Shown: positions 40,721 to 48,926, counted from the stretch's first letter. The stretch is DNA of 64,000 nucleotides from Bradyrhizobium retamae (GCF_001440415.1 NZ_LLYA01000154.1:1-64000); one strand, 5' to 3'. A program made the numbers and translations. Notes: generated from the sequence alone by a model not told the origin.

Positions 40721-40952
40721 TTTTGAAACGCCCGGCCAATGACCACGATCGCACACGATCATTAACCGAACGTCGCTTCACCCGAAGTGAGTCCCGGCTC
40801 ACCTTAGTCCGCACGTAAGCCGGACGGAACTACCCGACAAGCAAACCGCCAACGAAACTCTTCACGTGGGGCAATCGGGCCACACTTCTGATTTCGAAGA
40901 GGATTTAGCTGGCCGCGGCGGGCGATTATTGGGCGTGGGAGGGGCTGAAAAG

Positions 40953-41618
40953 CTAGAAAACGAAGGCCGGAACAAGTTCCATGCCGGGCAGCACCGGGGC
41001 AACGGCATCGAACAGCGTCCGGTGGCCGAAATCGCCGTGCGAACAGGTCACCATGATGGCCCGCGCCGGCTGCGACTTCGCAAAAACGCCCACCAATCGG
41101 CCGCCATTCTGCAATTGCCCATAGAGCCGTTCCGGCACGATCTCGGTTGCGCCGTTCAGCACGATGACATCCCAGGGTCCGTTCGCAAGGTCTCCATCGG
41201 CCGGTGCCGCGGTCCGGACCGTCACGTTTCCACAGCCATTGGCGGCCAGAATAGCCTGTGCCCTCGCCGCCAGCGCCGAGTCGCTCTCCGTCGCGGTCAC
41301 ATGGGTAGCGAATCGGGCGATCACGGCGGCGGCGTAGCCGGTGGCGCAGCCGACCACGAGGACGCGATCGGTCGCCCTGATCTCGGCCGCCTGCAGCATC
41401 TTCGCCAGCACTGCCGGCTTGATCAGGAAGCGCTTGGCCGAGCCCCCTTCGCTGACGTCGAGATCAAGATCCAGATAGGCCAGCGCCTGCTTGTTTTCGG
41501 GAACGAAGGCCTCACGCGGCACCGCCAGCATGGCATCGATAATTCGGATATCGGTCACGTCGCTCGGACGCACCTGACCATCGACCATTTTCTGGCGCGC
41601 GGTGGCAAAACCGGACAT
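40953..41618 (-). CDS. Protein-L-isoaspartate O-methyltransferase family protein
   Basis: 221 residues from the ATG at 41618 (MSGFATARQKMVDGQVRPSDVTD). SAM-binding motif I is RVLVVGCATGYAAAVIARF, where the usual GxGxG is GCATG. KPAVLAKMLQAAEI and WDVIVLNGATEIVP follow. This is the alphaproteobacterial subgroup often found upstream of a tolC gene, and it may not repair isoaspartate as the E. coli Pcm does: the family's active-site Ser/Thr loop (xTISxP) is replaced by KRFLIKP. Cytoplasmic. Confidence 0.85.
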   Translation of the reverse strand: MSGFATARQKMVDGQVRPSDVTDIRIIDAMLAVPREAFVPENKQALAYLDLDLDVSEGGSAKRFLIKPAVLAKMLQAAEIRATDRVLVVGCATGYAAAVIARFATHVTATESDSALAARAQAILAANGCGNVTVRTAAPADGDLANGPWDVIVLNGATEIVPERLYGQLQNGGRLVGVFAKSQPARAIMVTCSHGDFGHRTLFDAVAPVLPGMELVPAFVF

Positions 41619-41755
41619 AGGCGAAGACCCTGAAGCATGCGGCGTTACCGCCGGGGAGCTGAAACCGGGCCATCTTTGGTACAAGCTCCGGCAAAACGCA
41701 ACATGCGGGCCCATGTTGCGAGCCCGCCGCCGCCGGGAAGAGCCGCTGCTCTCCC

Positions 41756-41935
41756 CTACTCTATCGGGACGGCTAATCGGGCGATCAGCCGCGCCACCTC
41801 ATCCAGATGCTCGTTGTCATGTTCTTCGACGGCTCGCGCGAGCCGAAGCAGGCATTCGTCGTCGCTCATGGCGGGAATGTCGCTCGGAACGATCGGAGGT
41901 GCCGCACGTGTCAGTTCGGTCACATTGGCTGGCAT
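41756..41935 (-). CDS. Small acidic hypothetical protein
   Basis: 59 residues from the ATG at 41935; GGGAG about eight bases upstream favours this over the ATG at 41965. The sequence is helical and acidic at the C-terminus (AMSDDECLLRLARAVEEHDNEHLDEVARLIARLAVPIE). No domain recognised. Possibly a small regulator or adaptor; no operon partner. Confidence 0.55.
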   Translation of the reverse strand: MPANVTELTRAAPPIVPSDIPAMSDDECLLRLARAVEEHDNEHLDEVARLIARLAVPIE

Positions 41936-42207
41936 CGAATCAGCTCCCGTGAAACCCGGCACCACTGAGACTCCGGGCCGATTGAGTCGAATTGGTGGCC
42001 CGGTCCAGGCCCCCTATAGATGACGCAATTGCCCTGCGCCCGGTTCCGTCCGCCGTCTGCCCGGAGGGCGAAAGCGGTGACAAACCTTTGTAGTGCGGGG
42101 ACTTTCCGACGCCGCTTCAAGCAAATGCGCAGCCTGTGATTTGGTCCTTTGCAAGCCCGAAAGGCTTTGTTATACGCTGCCCGCTCGCGAACCTTTGTTT
42201 CGCCTAT

Positions 42208-42282
42208 TCCTCGGTAGCTCAGCGGTAGAGCATTCGACTGTTAATCGAATGGTCGCTGGTTCGAATCCAGCCCGGGGAGCCA
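42208..42282 (+). tRNA. tRNA-Asn (GUU)
   Basis: Acceptor arms TCCTCGG (42208-42214) and CCGGGGA (42272-42278), anticodon stem TTCGA/TCGAA with loop CTGTTAA giving anticodon GUU at 42240-42242, T-loop GGTTCGAATCC, and an encoded CCA at 42280-42282. All arms pair. Confidence 0.96.
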
Positions 42283-42420
42283 GCCTACGGCTTTCTATTC
42301 TCCGACGGACAATCGCAATCAGCGGCATAGCCTGCCGACGAAGGCCGTTGCCTCCGGATCACCGACGAACGCCTCCTTACGGGCGAACGTCGGTAGTTGC
42401 GCAACCTGGCGGCCCCATAT

Positions 42421-42437
42421 TTAATTTCGAAAATTAA
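42421..42437. repeat. AT-rich inverted repeat near the end of the DUF1772 gene
   Basis: TTAATTT (42421-42427) and AAATTAA (42431-42437) around CGA, 17 bases past the DUF1772 stop. Unusually AT-rich for this genome; a protein site or weak terminator. Confidence 0.4.
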
Positions 42438-42454
42438 TTACACCACACTTCGCC

Positions 42455-42946
42455 CTACCGCGCCGCAATCGCGGCAATGAACAGCGCACAAGCCGCTGTT
42501 GATGCGACCGTCCGCACGTGGTTCCAGCGTGTCCAGTCAGTCAAATAGCGCGCCCACAGCGAGGCGGCCTCGTGGCTTGCGGGATCGGCCGCGGCAAGCG
42601 CGTTGTTCAGGGGCACGTTGAAGACCATCGTCACCACGAACATCCCGAGTACATAGAGCACGCCGCCGGCCAGCATCGCCATCGCGCCGGGCTCACTCCA
42701 GCGCAACAGCGCCGTCACCGCCAGCGCGGCACTCGCCGCCGTCGTTCCCAGGAAGATCGGTATGAACAGCGACTGCACGATCGTGGCGTTGATCGCATTC
42801 ATTGCCGCGATGCCGGATGCCTGCCCGATCCGGCCGAGCGCCGTCATGACGAAGGTCGAAAACGCGAAATAAAGCCCGGCGAGCAGACCGCAGCCGATGG
42901 CGCAAAACCACAGCAGACCGGTGATCAACATCTGCAGCATGATCAT
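42455..42946 (-). CDS. DUF1772 / anthrone-oxygenase-like membrane protein
   Basis: 163 residues with four hydrophobic segments (about 5-30, 52-80, 85-108 and 142-160) and the DUF1772 landmarks NAINATIVQSLFIPIFLGT, NVPLNNALA and WARYLTDWTRWNHVRTVAS. The fungal relatives include anthrone oxygenases; bacterial function is unknown. Its ATG overlaps the stop of the NmrA-like gene (ATGA), so the two form an operon that is probably controlled by the divergent TetR repressor. Confidence 0.88.
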   Translation of the reverse strand: MIMLQMLITGLLWFCAIGCGLLAGLYFAFSTFVMTALGRIGQASGIAAMNAINATIVQSLFIPIFLGTTAASAALAVTALLRWSEPGAMAMLAGGVLYVLGMFVVTMVFNVPLNNALAAADPASHEAASLWARYLTDWTRWNHVRTVASTAACALFIAAIAAR

Positions 42947-43764
42947 GTCCTCCAGACACCGGTTGCGGCGGTTCGGCGGGCATACTCGGAAAAATCCCGC
43001 GCCGGACGCCCGAGCGCCTGCTCGACGCCGTGTGCGACAGCCGAATTGCGCCCGTCGAGCACGACGGCGAACAGTTCCAACATCAGTTCGATGACGTCCT
43101 CCGGCATATGGGGCCGCATGCCGGCCGCAAAATCTTCCGCCGCGATCTGCCGGTATCGGACCGGGCGGCCGGTGGCAGCGGCGATCTCGGCGACCGCTTG
43201 CGCGAACGTCAGCGCGCGCGGTCCCGTCACCTCGTAGACCTTGCCGGCATGGCGCCGATCCGTCAGCGCCGCGACCACAACTTCGGCGATATCGTCGGCG
43301 TCGACGAACGGTTCGGGCACGTCGCCGGCCGGCAGCGCGACTTCGCCGGCGAGCACGCCTTCAAGCAGATGACCCTCGGAAAAATTCTGATCGAACCAGC
43401 TTGCGCGCACGATGGTCCAGGGAACGCCGGATTGCTGCAGCGCCGCCTCCGCCCGCTGCGCACCCGGCTCGCCCCGTCCCGACAGCAATACGACGCGCTC
43501 GAGCCCATTGTCGCGCGCCAGCCGGCCCACTTCCGCAATCGCATCAGCGGCACCTTCGACCGCAAGGTCCGGCTGATAGGTGACATAGGCCATCGAGACG
43601 CCGGCCAATGCGGCCGGCCACGTCTCGGGCCGGGCCCAGTCGAACGGGACAGGTGTCGAACGCGACACTGGCCGCGTCGGGATGCCGCGCGTCTGCAGCA
43701 GCGCATCGACACGCGCGCCGGTCTTGCCCGCGCCGCCGACGATCAGGATCGGGAGTTCTGACAT
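42943..43764 (-). CDS. NmrA-like NAD(P)-binding protein (atypical SDR)
   Basis: 273 residues. The N-terminal GGAGKTGARV is the dinucleotide-binding loop (GxxGxxG type) and RVVLLSGRGEPGAQRAEAALQQSGVPWTIVRASWFDQNFSEG is the NmrA/quinone-oxidoreductase-2-like core; the Tyr-Lys catalytic pair of classical SDRs is lacking. Such proteins are NAD(P)H sensors or quinone/azo reductases. It is the first gene after the operator region at 43786-43832 and is followed by DUF1772 with a four-base overlap. Confidence 0.88.
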   Translation of the reverse strand: MSELPILIVGGAGKTGARVDALLQTRGIPTRPVSRSTPVPFDWARPETWPAALAGVSMAYVTYQPDLAVEGAADAIAEVGRLARDNGLERVVLLSGRGEPGAQRAEAALQQSGVPWTIVRASWFDQNFSEGHLLEGVLAGEVALPAGDVPEPFVDADDIAEVVVAALTDRRHAGKVYEVTGPRALTFAQAVAEIAAATGRPVRYRQIAAEDFAAGMRPHMPEDVIELMLELFAVVLDGRNSAVAHGVEQALGRPARDFSEYARRTAATGVWRT

Positions 43765-43785
43765 GGATCACTCCTTTCGGAACAT

Positions 43786-43832
43786 AATACGAGAATATAT
43801 CGTATTTGCTAAACCCGATAAACTCTCGTATT
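43786..43832. promoter_or_regulatory. Divergent operator with three half-sites between NmrA-like and TetR genes
   Basis: AATACGA (43786-43792) pairs with TCGTATT (43800-43806) across seven bases, and the extended AATACGAGA (43786-43794) is the exact complement of TCTCGTATT (43824-43832). So one left half-site and two right half-sites lie in the 102-base divergent gap. This is a typical TetR autoregulation layout. The spacing between the two right half-sites is about 26 bases. Confidence 0.75.
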
Positions 43833-43866
43833 GGTAACGTCAAGTCGCTTTTATGTGAGAGGACCG

Positions 43867-44520
43867 ATGGCGAGGCGAAAAGCCGGACAGAAGGTGGCCG
43901 CAACGGCTGCGCCCGCGTTGGCGCGGCTGGTCCCGACCCAGCAGCGCAGCCGCGAGCGGTTCGAGAAAATCCTGCAATGCGCGGCAGAGCTGATGGCCGA
44001 GAAAGGCAGCGAAGCCTTCCGCATGAGCGACGTCGTCGAACGCAGCGGCGTGCCGTTCGGTTCGCTCTATCAATATTTTCCGGACAAGACCGCAATCATC
44101 GGCACGCTCGCGGAACGCTACAACGCGATCGGCCGCGATTGCGTGCGGCGCGATCTCGCCATGGTCAAGACTGCCCGGGATCTGCACCCGGCCCTGTGCC
44201 GCATTACCGACAGCTACTATCGGATGTTCATGGACGTGCCGCTGATGCGCGACATCTGGCAAGCGACGCAGGCCGACCGGGCGCTGCAAAAGCTTGACGA
44301 GGAGGACGGCGTCTATCTCGCCGGGCTGCTCGGCGACACATTGCGGCGGATCGCACCCGATGTATCAGCAACTGCGCTGGCCTCGTTTTCCCAACTGATG
44401 ATGATGCTGATCGCGGCGACGGTACGCCATGCAATCACGCAGGACACAAAGGAGGCCGCCCGCATCCTCACCTTGTTCAAGCGAATGCTGCCGAAGAATC
44501 TGGCGACGCTGGAGACCTGA
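43867..44520 (+). CDS. TetR-family transcriptional regulator
   Basis: 217 residues; the ATG at 43867 has GAGAGGA just upstream. N-terminal helix-turn-helix: RERFEKILQCAAELMAEKGSEAFRMSDVVERSGVPFGSLYQYFPDKTAIIGTLAERY. The C-terminal ligand-binding domain is all helical (RITDSYYRMFMDVPLMRDIWQ). It is divergent from the NmrA/DUF1772 operon and very probably represses it and itself through the repeated AATACGA sites. Confidence 0.92.
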   Translation: MARRKAGQKVAATAAPALARLVPTQQRSRERFEKILQCAAELMAEKGSEAFRMSDVVERSGVPFGSLYQYFPDKTAIIGTLAERYNAIGRDCVRRDLAMVKTARDLHPALCRITDSYYRMFMDVPLMRDIWQATQADRALQKLDEEDGVYLAGLLGDTLRRIAPDVSATALASFSQLMMMLIAATVRHAITQDTKEAARILTLFKRMLPKNLATLET

Positions 44521-44779
44521 GAACGTCGGCGGATGCCGTACCGCCCCGCCCGTACCGCTCGAACACCGCAGCACAAGCCGCGCTCAGGCTTGCCTTCTGC
44601 CGGCGCAGGCATGCGGTGATCGCACGCGCGTTCGGGATTTCGCCGGCACAGAGCCGCTAGACGTCGGGCGTGCAGGCCCTGCGCTGTTCGGGCGTGCCTT
44701 GCTGGGCATGGGCCGCACTGCTCGCCATCAGCGTCAGCAGGAAACCGAGCGTCGAAGCCCGGTGGGAACGATGGAGCAG
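44477..44779 (-). pseudogene. Small secreted four-Cys protein interrupted by an in-frame amber codon
   Basis: Reading the minus strand, a signal-peptide-like segment (STLGFLLTLMASSAAHAQQG) leads to TPEQRRACTPDV, then TAG at 44657-44659, and the same frame continues RLCAGEIPNARAITACLRRQKASLSAACAAVFERYG. The whole is a well-known rhizobial exported-protein pattern (QACTPDV.RLC...ITACL......SAC..V). Only the stop breaks it. The frame stays open to a TGA at 44477-44479, overlapping the tetR end on the other strand. No good start codon is visible before the signal segment, which also speaks for decay. Confidence 0.7.
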
Positions 44780-45075
44780 TGCCGCACTTCGCGCGACCCT
44801 GCCTTCATGACCGCGTCTTCCTGGACCATGCCCCGCCGTGGCAAGGCGGGCGTCATCCAAGCCGAATACGCGAGTTGATTTCTGCAAAATGTGATTTTTC
44901 TCACACGCGCTGCGCGCGTGCGTGCCTAGGGTTCGCGCGGGAAACTCAACACTGAAACTCAACACTTTAGTAACCAGCTTTGCCGCGGCCGCCGGATCGA
45001 TAAAATTCGAACGATCCGCTCAATCTGGGAACAAAATACTTTTGAGATCATCGCCTCTGGAACCCGGAGCGCGCG

Positions 45076-45255
45076 ATGAGCGAAGTTGAATACGATCTGC
45101 TGCTGGAAACCGTGCAGACGGCCATTGCTCCAGCCCCGGAGGATGATTTCGTGGTCCAGACCCAGCGCCTTTATCCGTCGCCACGCGCCGCCAACGACAA
45201 TGGAGCCTCTTGGCCGCTGGTTCCGTTTCCCGAGGGCTGGCACGCCGCCTGCTGA
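45076..45255 (+). CDS. Small hypothetical protein (59 residues)
   Basis: ATG at 45076, GGAG at 45065-45068, stop at 45253-45255. Sequence MSEVEYDLLLETVQTAIAPA... to ...PFPEGWHAAC; acidic N-terminal half, then SPRAANDNGAS, a motif I have seen in other short rhizobial proteins, and an aromatic tail. No known domain. Conventional composition and a proper ribosome-binding site support it as real. It precedes an AT-rich inverted repeat and tRNA-Cys. Confidence 0.6.
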   Translation: MSEVEYDLLLETVQTAIAPAPEDDFVVQTQRLYPSPRAANDNGASWPLVPFPEGWHAAC

Positions 45256-45279
45256 TCGCGGCCGGCTTGTGGGGCCTCT

Positions 45280-45310
45280 CATATAATCGGTCTAAGTCAT
45301 TGATTATATG
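45280..45310. repeat. AT-rich inverted repeat beside tRNA-Cys
   Basis: CATATAATC (45280-45288) and GATTATATG (45302-45310) are exact reverse complements, 13 bases apart, two bases from the 3' end of tRNA-Cys. Could be a terminator for the tRNA or a protein site. Confidence 0.5.
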
Positions 45311-45312
45311 AA

Positions 45313-45386
45313 TGGAGGCCACGACCAGAATTGAACTGGTGTACACGGTTTTGCAGACCGTTGCGTAACCACTCCGCCACGTGGCC
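45313..45386 (-). tRNA. tRNA-Cys (GCA)
   Basis: On the minus strand the gene runs from GGCCACG (45386-45380) to CGTGGCC T CCA. The anticodon loop CTGCAAA gives GCA at 45354-45352; the D and T arms are normal (GGTTACGC, AGTTCAATTCT). CCA is encoded. Confidence 0.95.
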
Positions 45387-45492
45387 CCATCGGGCGCACT
45401 CATATACGCCCCGCCCCGGATAGGCAACCAAGCAGCGGAATTCCTGCCTGCGCTGGTTAGCAAACCGACACCTTTCAAAGAAGGCCGCCTCC

Positions 45493-46173
45493 TCAACCTC
45501 CAGACGGATCGCCAATTCGGTTATTCCGCAGACCCAGCTTGGCGGTCCTTGCGCGGATGCCCCCGACCGTCCGTTTCATTTCCAGCGCGATGGCTCTTGG
45601 GGGCTTGCCGCTGCCGATCAGCGAGCGCAGCAGCGCATCGTCTTCCGCCGTCCATTCGGCGCCGCTCAGTTGAAAGCGGTCTTCGCAGCCCGTCTCCTTG
45701 GCCGGTGCCGCAAACCGCTCCCAGCCCAGCGTCTCATGGAAAATGACGACAAAGGCGATCCAGAGAACGATGGCCCGCCCCTCGGACAGCGCAGCGGATT
45801 TGAGATGCTCTGCGCTGAACGTCGCCGGCCGCAAAGCGTCCAGCGCAGGCCAGATCTCTGAAGCGATCGAATTGACGAAATGGACGTAAAGCGACACGAA
45901 GGGGCCGGAGACGACGGCGCCGATGGCTGCGATCAGCCAAAGCGGCAGTCTTCGTCCGGCTGTTTTGCTCACCAATTGGGTGGCAAGGCCGGTCAGACAC
46001 CAGGGCACCATGGCGAGCGCGAGAACATAAAGCGTCGCGCCTGCGCCTCCCATGGTGGCCGCGTGCGGTCCGAGAACGACCGAAAGCATTGCCAGCACGA
46101 ACGGAACGCCGCAGAAGAAAACGAGATCGATCGAAGCCTGTTTCGACAGGCGCCAATGCGCCGCAAGTTCCAT
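45493..46173 (-). CDS. Membrane protein with C-terminal SANT/Myb-like helix-turn-helix
   Basis: 226 residues. Four hydrophobic segments at about 15-34, 45-65, 77-97 and 133-148. A cytoplasmic tail at 172-215 reads EWTAEDDALLRSLIGSGKPPRAIALEMKRTVGGIRARTAKLGL, the spacing of a SANT/Myb or small HTH unit (W...D..L..L...G.....IA..M.RT...I..R..KLGL). So it may be a membrane-tethered DNA-binding regulator, similar in plan to four-helix membrane LytTR proteins. Both halves are inferred from pattern only. It is a single gene, convergent with no neighbour closer than tRNA-Cys. Confidence 0.7.
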   Translation of the reverse strand: MELAAHWRLSKQASIDLVFFCGVPFVLAMLSVVLGPHAATMGGAGATLYVLALAMVPWCLTGLATQLVSKTAGRRLPLWLIAAIGAVVSGPFVSLYVHFVNSIASEIWPALDALRPATFSAEHLKSAALSEGRAIVLWIAFVVIFHETLGWERFAAPAKETGCEDRFQLSGAEWTAEDDALLRSLIGSGKPPRAIALEMKRTVGGIRARTAKLGLRNNRIGDPSGG

Positions 46174-46292
46174 CGCGTTGCTCCGCTTGCATCCGACGCG
46201 TCAGTCATAGTGCGAGCGACAGAATGGAGCAACGTGTGTCCGCAACGGACGACGCAGCACCGTCGCCGCGCCGTCCAGACACCGTGCACCGC

Positions 46293-47153
46293 TCAGACCC
46301 GATCTATTGCGTGAAGCCGCCGCCGTCCGACGGCGGGGTCGAGCGAGCGCCGCAATTGCGCCTCCAGTTCATCAAGCAGGAAGAAACTGACATCGTCGAC
46401 GGAGCCCTGGCCCTTGGCGAAAGGCTGTTCGAGCAGCCGGATCAGATACAGGACGTAGACGAACATGTAGGTGATGAATCCAAACAACAGGGCCGCGGCC
46501 GGATCGCCCTCCGTCTTCAGCAGGAGCAACAGGACGATGATCGAGAACACCAGCGTTTGCACGAGCACATGCACCGATGGAACGAATTCGACGCGCTGGA
46601 TGGTGTAGATGCGAAGCAGAGCCCTGCGGATCGCATCCTGATTAGTGCGAAGACGCACGACGAAATTCGCAGCCATGCCCATTCCCTCCAGTCGACCGAG
46701 GATGGGCGTCAGCTTGCTGAGTTCGTCAAGCACAGGGGCAATGTTCTTGTGGTCGTAGGCACGGTCCAGGCCTTCGCGCAGCTTTGCAATGACCCCGATC
46801 AGGATCAGCCGCGCTTCCCTGAGATTGAAGCGCTCGTTGGTTTGCGCGAAGCATTCCAGATCGCCGTCGATTGCTTCGGTCGCGGTGCGCAGTGCCGTCG
46901 GAATTTGTTCGGCTTCCTTGTAATCCTTGAGAATGCTCGACAGCAGGAAGCCGATGATGAAGATGGCGCCGCCAATGCCGCTGGTCACCAGCCCGTTGAG
47001 CTCGAGGAACTCGAATCCGAGATAGTGAACGATTGCCTTGGCGCCGCCGAGTAACAGGACGATGATGCCGACCGTGAAGAACAGGCGGAATTTCTTCCGC
47101 AGGCTGATTTCGGCGCCGCCGAAAGGGAGATGCGAGGTGATTGAAGACGGCAA
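46293..47153 (-). CDS. Unrecognised four-helix membrane protein
   Basis: 286 residues from a TTG at 47153 with AAGGA upstream; the start is uncertain. Hydrophobic segments at about 24-44 and 55-76, a soluble helical middle of some 120 residues (AIDGDLECFAQTNERFNLREARLILIGVIAKLREGLDRAYDHKNIAPVLDELSKL), then two more at about 198-215 and 222-242, and a charged C-terminus. The plan of two helix pairs around a cytoplasmic loop resembles bestrophin-like DUF4239 proteins, but I cannot confirm it. Not in an operon. Confidence 0.65.
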   Translation of the reverse strand: MPSSITSHLPFGGAEISLRKKFRLFFTVGIIVLLLGGAKAIVHYLGFEFLELNGLVTSGIGGAIFIIGFLLSSILKDYKEAEQIPTALRTATEAIDGDLECFAQTNERFNLREARLILIGVIAKLREGLDRAYDHKNIAPVLDELSKLTPILGRLEGMGMAANFVVRLRTNQDAIRRALLRIYTIQRVEFVPSVHVLVQTLVFSIIVLLLLLKTEGDPAAALLFGFITYMFVYVLYLIRLLEQPFAKGQGSVDDVSFFLLDELEAQLRRSLDPAVGRRRLHAIDRV

Positions 47154-47401
47154 AGCGGCAATATCCTTTCCCTGGGCGCGCAGAGCTCTGAAACCGCTGA
47201 AGACGAGCCGCGCCCGACCCGCTCGCCTCCAGATGCATGGCGCAGATAATTGCTAAGGCTGTAAATGGGTTCCCGCTTCGGGCAGTGTTGGCGACATATC
47301 ACCACGATGGCATCGGGACGGCACGGCGGAACCGTGGCCAGCCAATCTGACCGATTTGCTACTAATCCGAACTGTGCTGCGCCTGAATGCCCGGTGCGCG
47401 A

Positions 47402-47473
47402 TTACAACAGCATGCTGATGGCCACGACGATGAACGGCGCGGCCACCAGCAAGACCGGCCACAGCCGGAACAT
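47402..47473 (-). CDS. 23-residue transmembrane micropeptide coupled to the preceding gene
   Basis: ATG at 47473 to TAA at 47402-47404. The peptide begins MFRLWPVLLVAAPFIVVAIS and ends MLL: one hydrophobic helix after a short positively charged start. Its ATG overlaps the stop of the upstream gene as TGATG, the same coupling used elsewhere in this window. The predicted product is a plausible single-span membrane peptide; translation is not shown. Confidence 0.45.
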   Translation of the reverse strand: MFRLWPVLLVAAPFIVVAISMLL

Positions 47474-47952
47474 CAGGCAGCGATACTACCGCCTGCGGCG
47501 ATCTTCTTTTTGAGCGTCTCGCAGACACTGCGGACTTCGGACGTCATCAGGGAACAATCCTCGATCTGCAGGAAGTAGCGCTTGCCTTCCTCGCGATAGT
47601 TCGCAGCCAATTCCTTGATCTCGGAAACCATGGCGTGAACGCCAGCCACCATCGCTTCACATCGTTTGGCGGCGTCAGTCAGTTCCGCACCGAGTGCTTC
47701 AATCTCCTTTACTGCCGCATCATACTCGCGGACCACAGCTTCGGCCGAGAGTTTGCCCACCTGATTGACCCCCTCCTTGTGCTCGACATAGTCGGGCATC
47801 GGGCCTTTCGGCAACGGGTGGTCATCGCTGTGGGGTATTTCTCGGATGGCGGGCGCTCGCCGGGCGTTGTAGATGAGAGTACCGATTTCCCCTTCGATTT
47901 CATTAGCGTCAAGCAATGGAGATCGAGTGAGGATTTCTGTGGTTAAAGACAT
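47473..47952 (-). CDS. Hypothetical coiled-coil protein
   Basis: 159 residues from the ATG at 47952 (MSLTTEILTRSPLLDANEIEGEIG), with GGAG nine bases upstream; a GTG at 48027 is the longer option. The C-terminal half is a long amphipathic coil (SAEAVVREYDAAVKEIEALGAELTDAAKRCEAMVAGVHAMVSEIKELAANYREEGKRYFLQIEDCSLMTSEVRSVCETLKKKI). No known domain. Its stop overlaps the start of a 23-residue membrane peptide. Confidence 0.65.
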   Translation of the reverse strand: MSLTTEILTRSPLLDANEIEGEIGTLIYNARRAPAIREIPHSDDHPLPKGPMPDYVEHKEGVNQVGKLSAEAVVREYDAAVKEIEALGAELTDAAKRCEAMVAGVHAMVSEIKELAANYREEGKRYFLQIEDCSLMTSEVRSVCETLKKKIAAGGSIAA

Positions 47953-48158
47953 CGACTTTTGCTCCAAATTGTTTACGCGGAGAGCGAAGAATTTAGCATC
48001 GTCAATGGGAATGTCATCCTTGTCCACAGGTCGTTATGTTTCCTTCCAGACATTGGAACCGCCGCGTTGGTATCATGGTCATGACGGTTACCGGGCAACG
48101 CTGCACAATTTGAGATGCAGCAATCCCCTCGACGCAGCTCTAGCTCGAAGATCAAGAG

Positions 48159-48890
48159 TTAGCCGCGCTTGCGACGGCGGTAATCCCGCTTCTTCGGCTT
48201 CGGTGCAAGTTCCGGCATCGCCGCCTGCACTTGCTGATACCTCGCCAGCATGCGGTCAAAGCTGGCGTTGAGTGCCCCGGCGATCTCGGGCCGCTTCTCG
48301 AGCCCGGCGAGCAGCAGGCCGGCGGCCTCGATGGTGGAGAGGCCGTCGCGGCGCGGTTCCTTGCGGAGTTTGCCGTAACGCGAGGGGCGCTTCGGGCCCA
48401 GAATAATCCGCTGGCATTTCAGCATCCACGCGTTGCGCCACCACAGCGCCTTGGCTTGGCTCCATGTGCCGTCCAGCAGCACGACGCCTTCGATGTCGGA
48501 CAGGATGGCGCGCTGGTGCGGTTCGACCTCGCCCTTGCGGTTGATCGCCACGATCTCGGCATCGGTGTCGAGATCGCTGACCTTGGCCGAGCCGAGATAG
48601 AGCACCGCCCAACGGGAGGGATCGTCGACCTTCCGTCCCAGTGCCTTGGAGAGGCTTGGCCAGGACAGGCCGATTTTGACGACGGCGTCTTTGAAGTGCA
48701 TAGCCGTCAGCCGCGCCGTGCCGAGCGTCCTGTCCTGTTCCTGCGGATGCTGCAGGATCAGGAGCGAGATATTGCTCTCGATCGGCTTGACGCTGTCGCA
48801 GATGCAGAGCGGCAGCGGCTTGCCGCAATGTGCACAGTCCGGAACGGCCTCCACCGCGGTTCCGGCCTCGGAACTGGATTGGTTTGACAT
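48159..48890 (-). CDS. DTW-domain protein (tRNA-uridine aminocarboxypropyltransferase family)
   Basis: 243 residues from the ATG at 48890 (MSNQSSSEAG). A zinc-type cluster CAHCGKPLPLCICD precedes the SPOUT-like DTW domain with LLDGTWSQAKALWWRN (the DxTW signature) and a GPKRPSRYGKLRKEP loop. Members add the 3-amino-3-carboxypropyl group of SAM to uridine in tRNA. It follows the efflux operon on the same strand with a 36-base gap and may be cotranscribed, though the functions look unrelated. Confidence 0.88.
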   Translation of the reverse strand: MSNQSSSEAGTAVEAVPDCAHCGKPLPLCICDSVKPIESNISLLILQHPQEQDRTLGTARLTAMHFKDAVVKIGLSWPSLSKALGRKVDDPSRWAVLYLGSAKVSDLDTDAEIVAINRKGEVEPHQRAILSDIEGVVLLDGTWSQAKALWWRNAWMLKCQRIILGPKRPSRYGKLRKEPRRDGLSTIEAAGLLLAGLEKRPEIAGALNASFDRMLARYQQVQAAMPELAPKPKKRDYRRRKRG

Positions 48891-48926
48891 CCGCCCGCTA
48901 TACGCTTTCCGCAGGCAGTAATCCAA

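Noticed and set aside
42208..42454. Possible integration site at the 3' end of tRNA-Asn
   Set aside because: No direct repeat of the tRNA end, integrase or foreign island is visible downstream.
47253..47528. 91-residue minus-strand frame across the micropeptide region
   Set aside because: Arg/His-rich, out of frame with the supported genes and lacking a ribosome-binding site.
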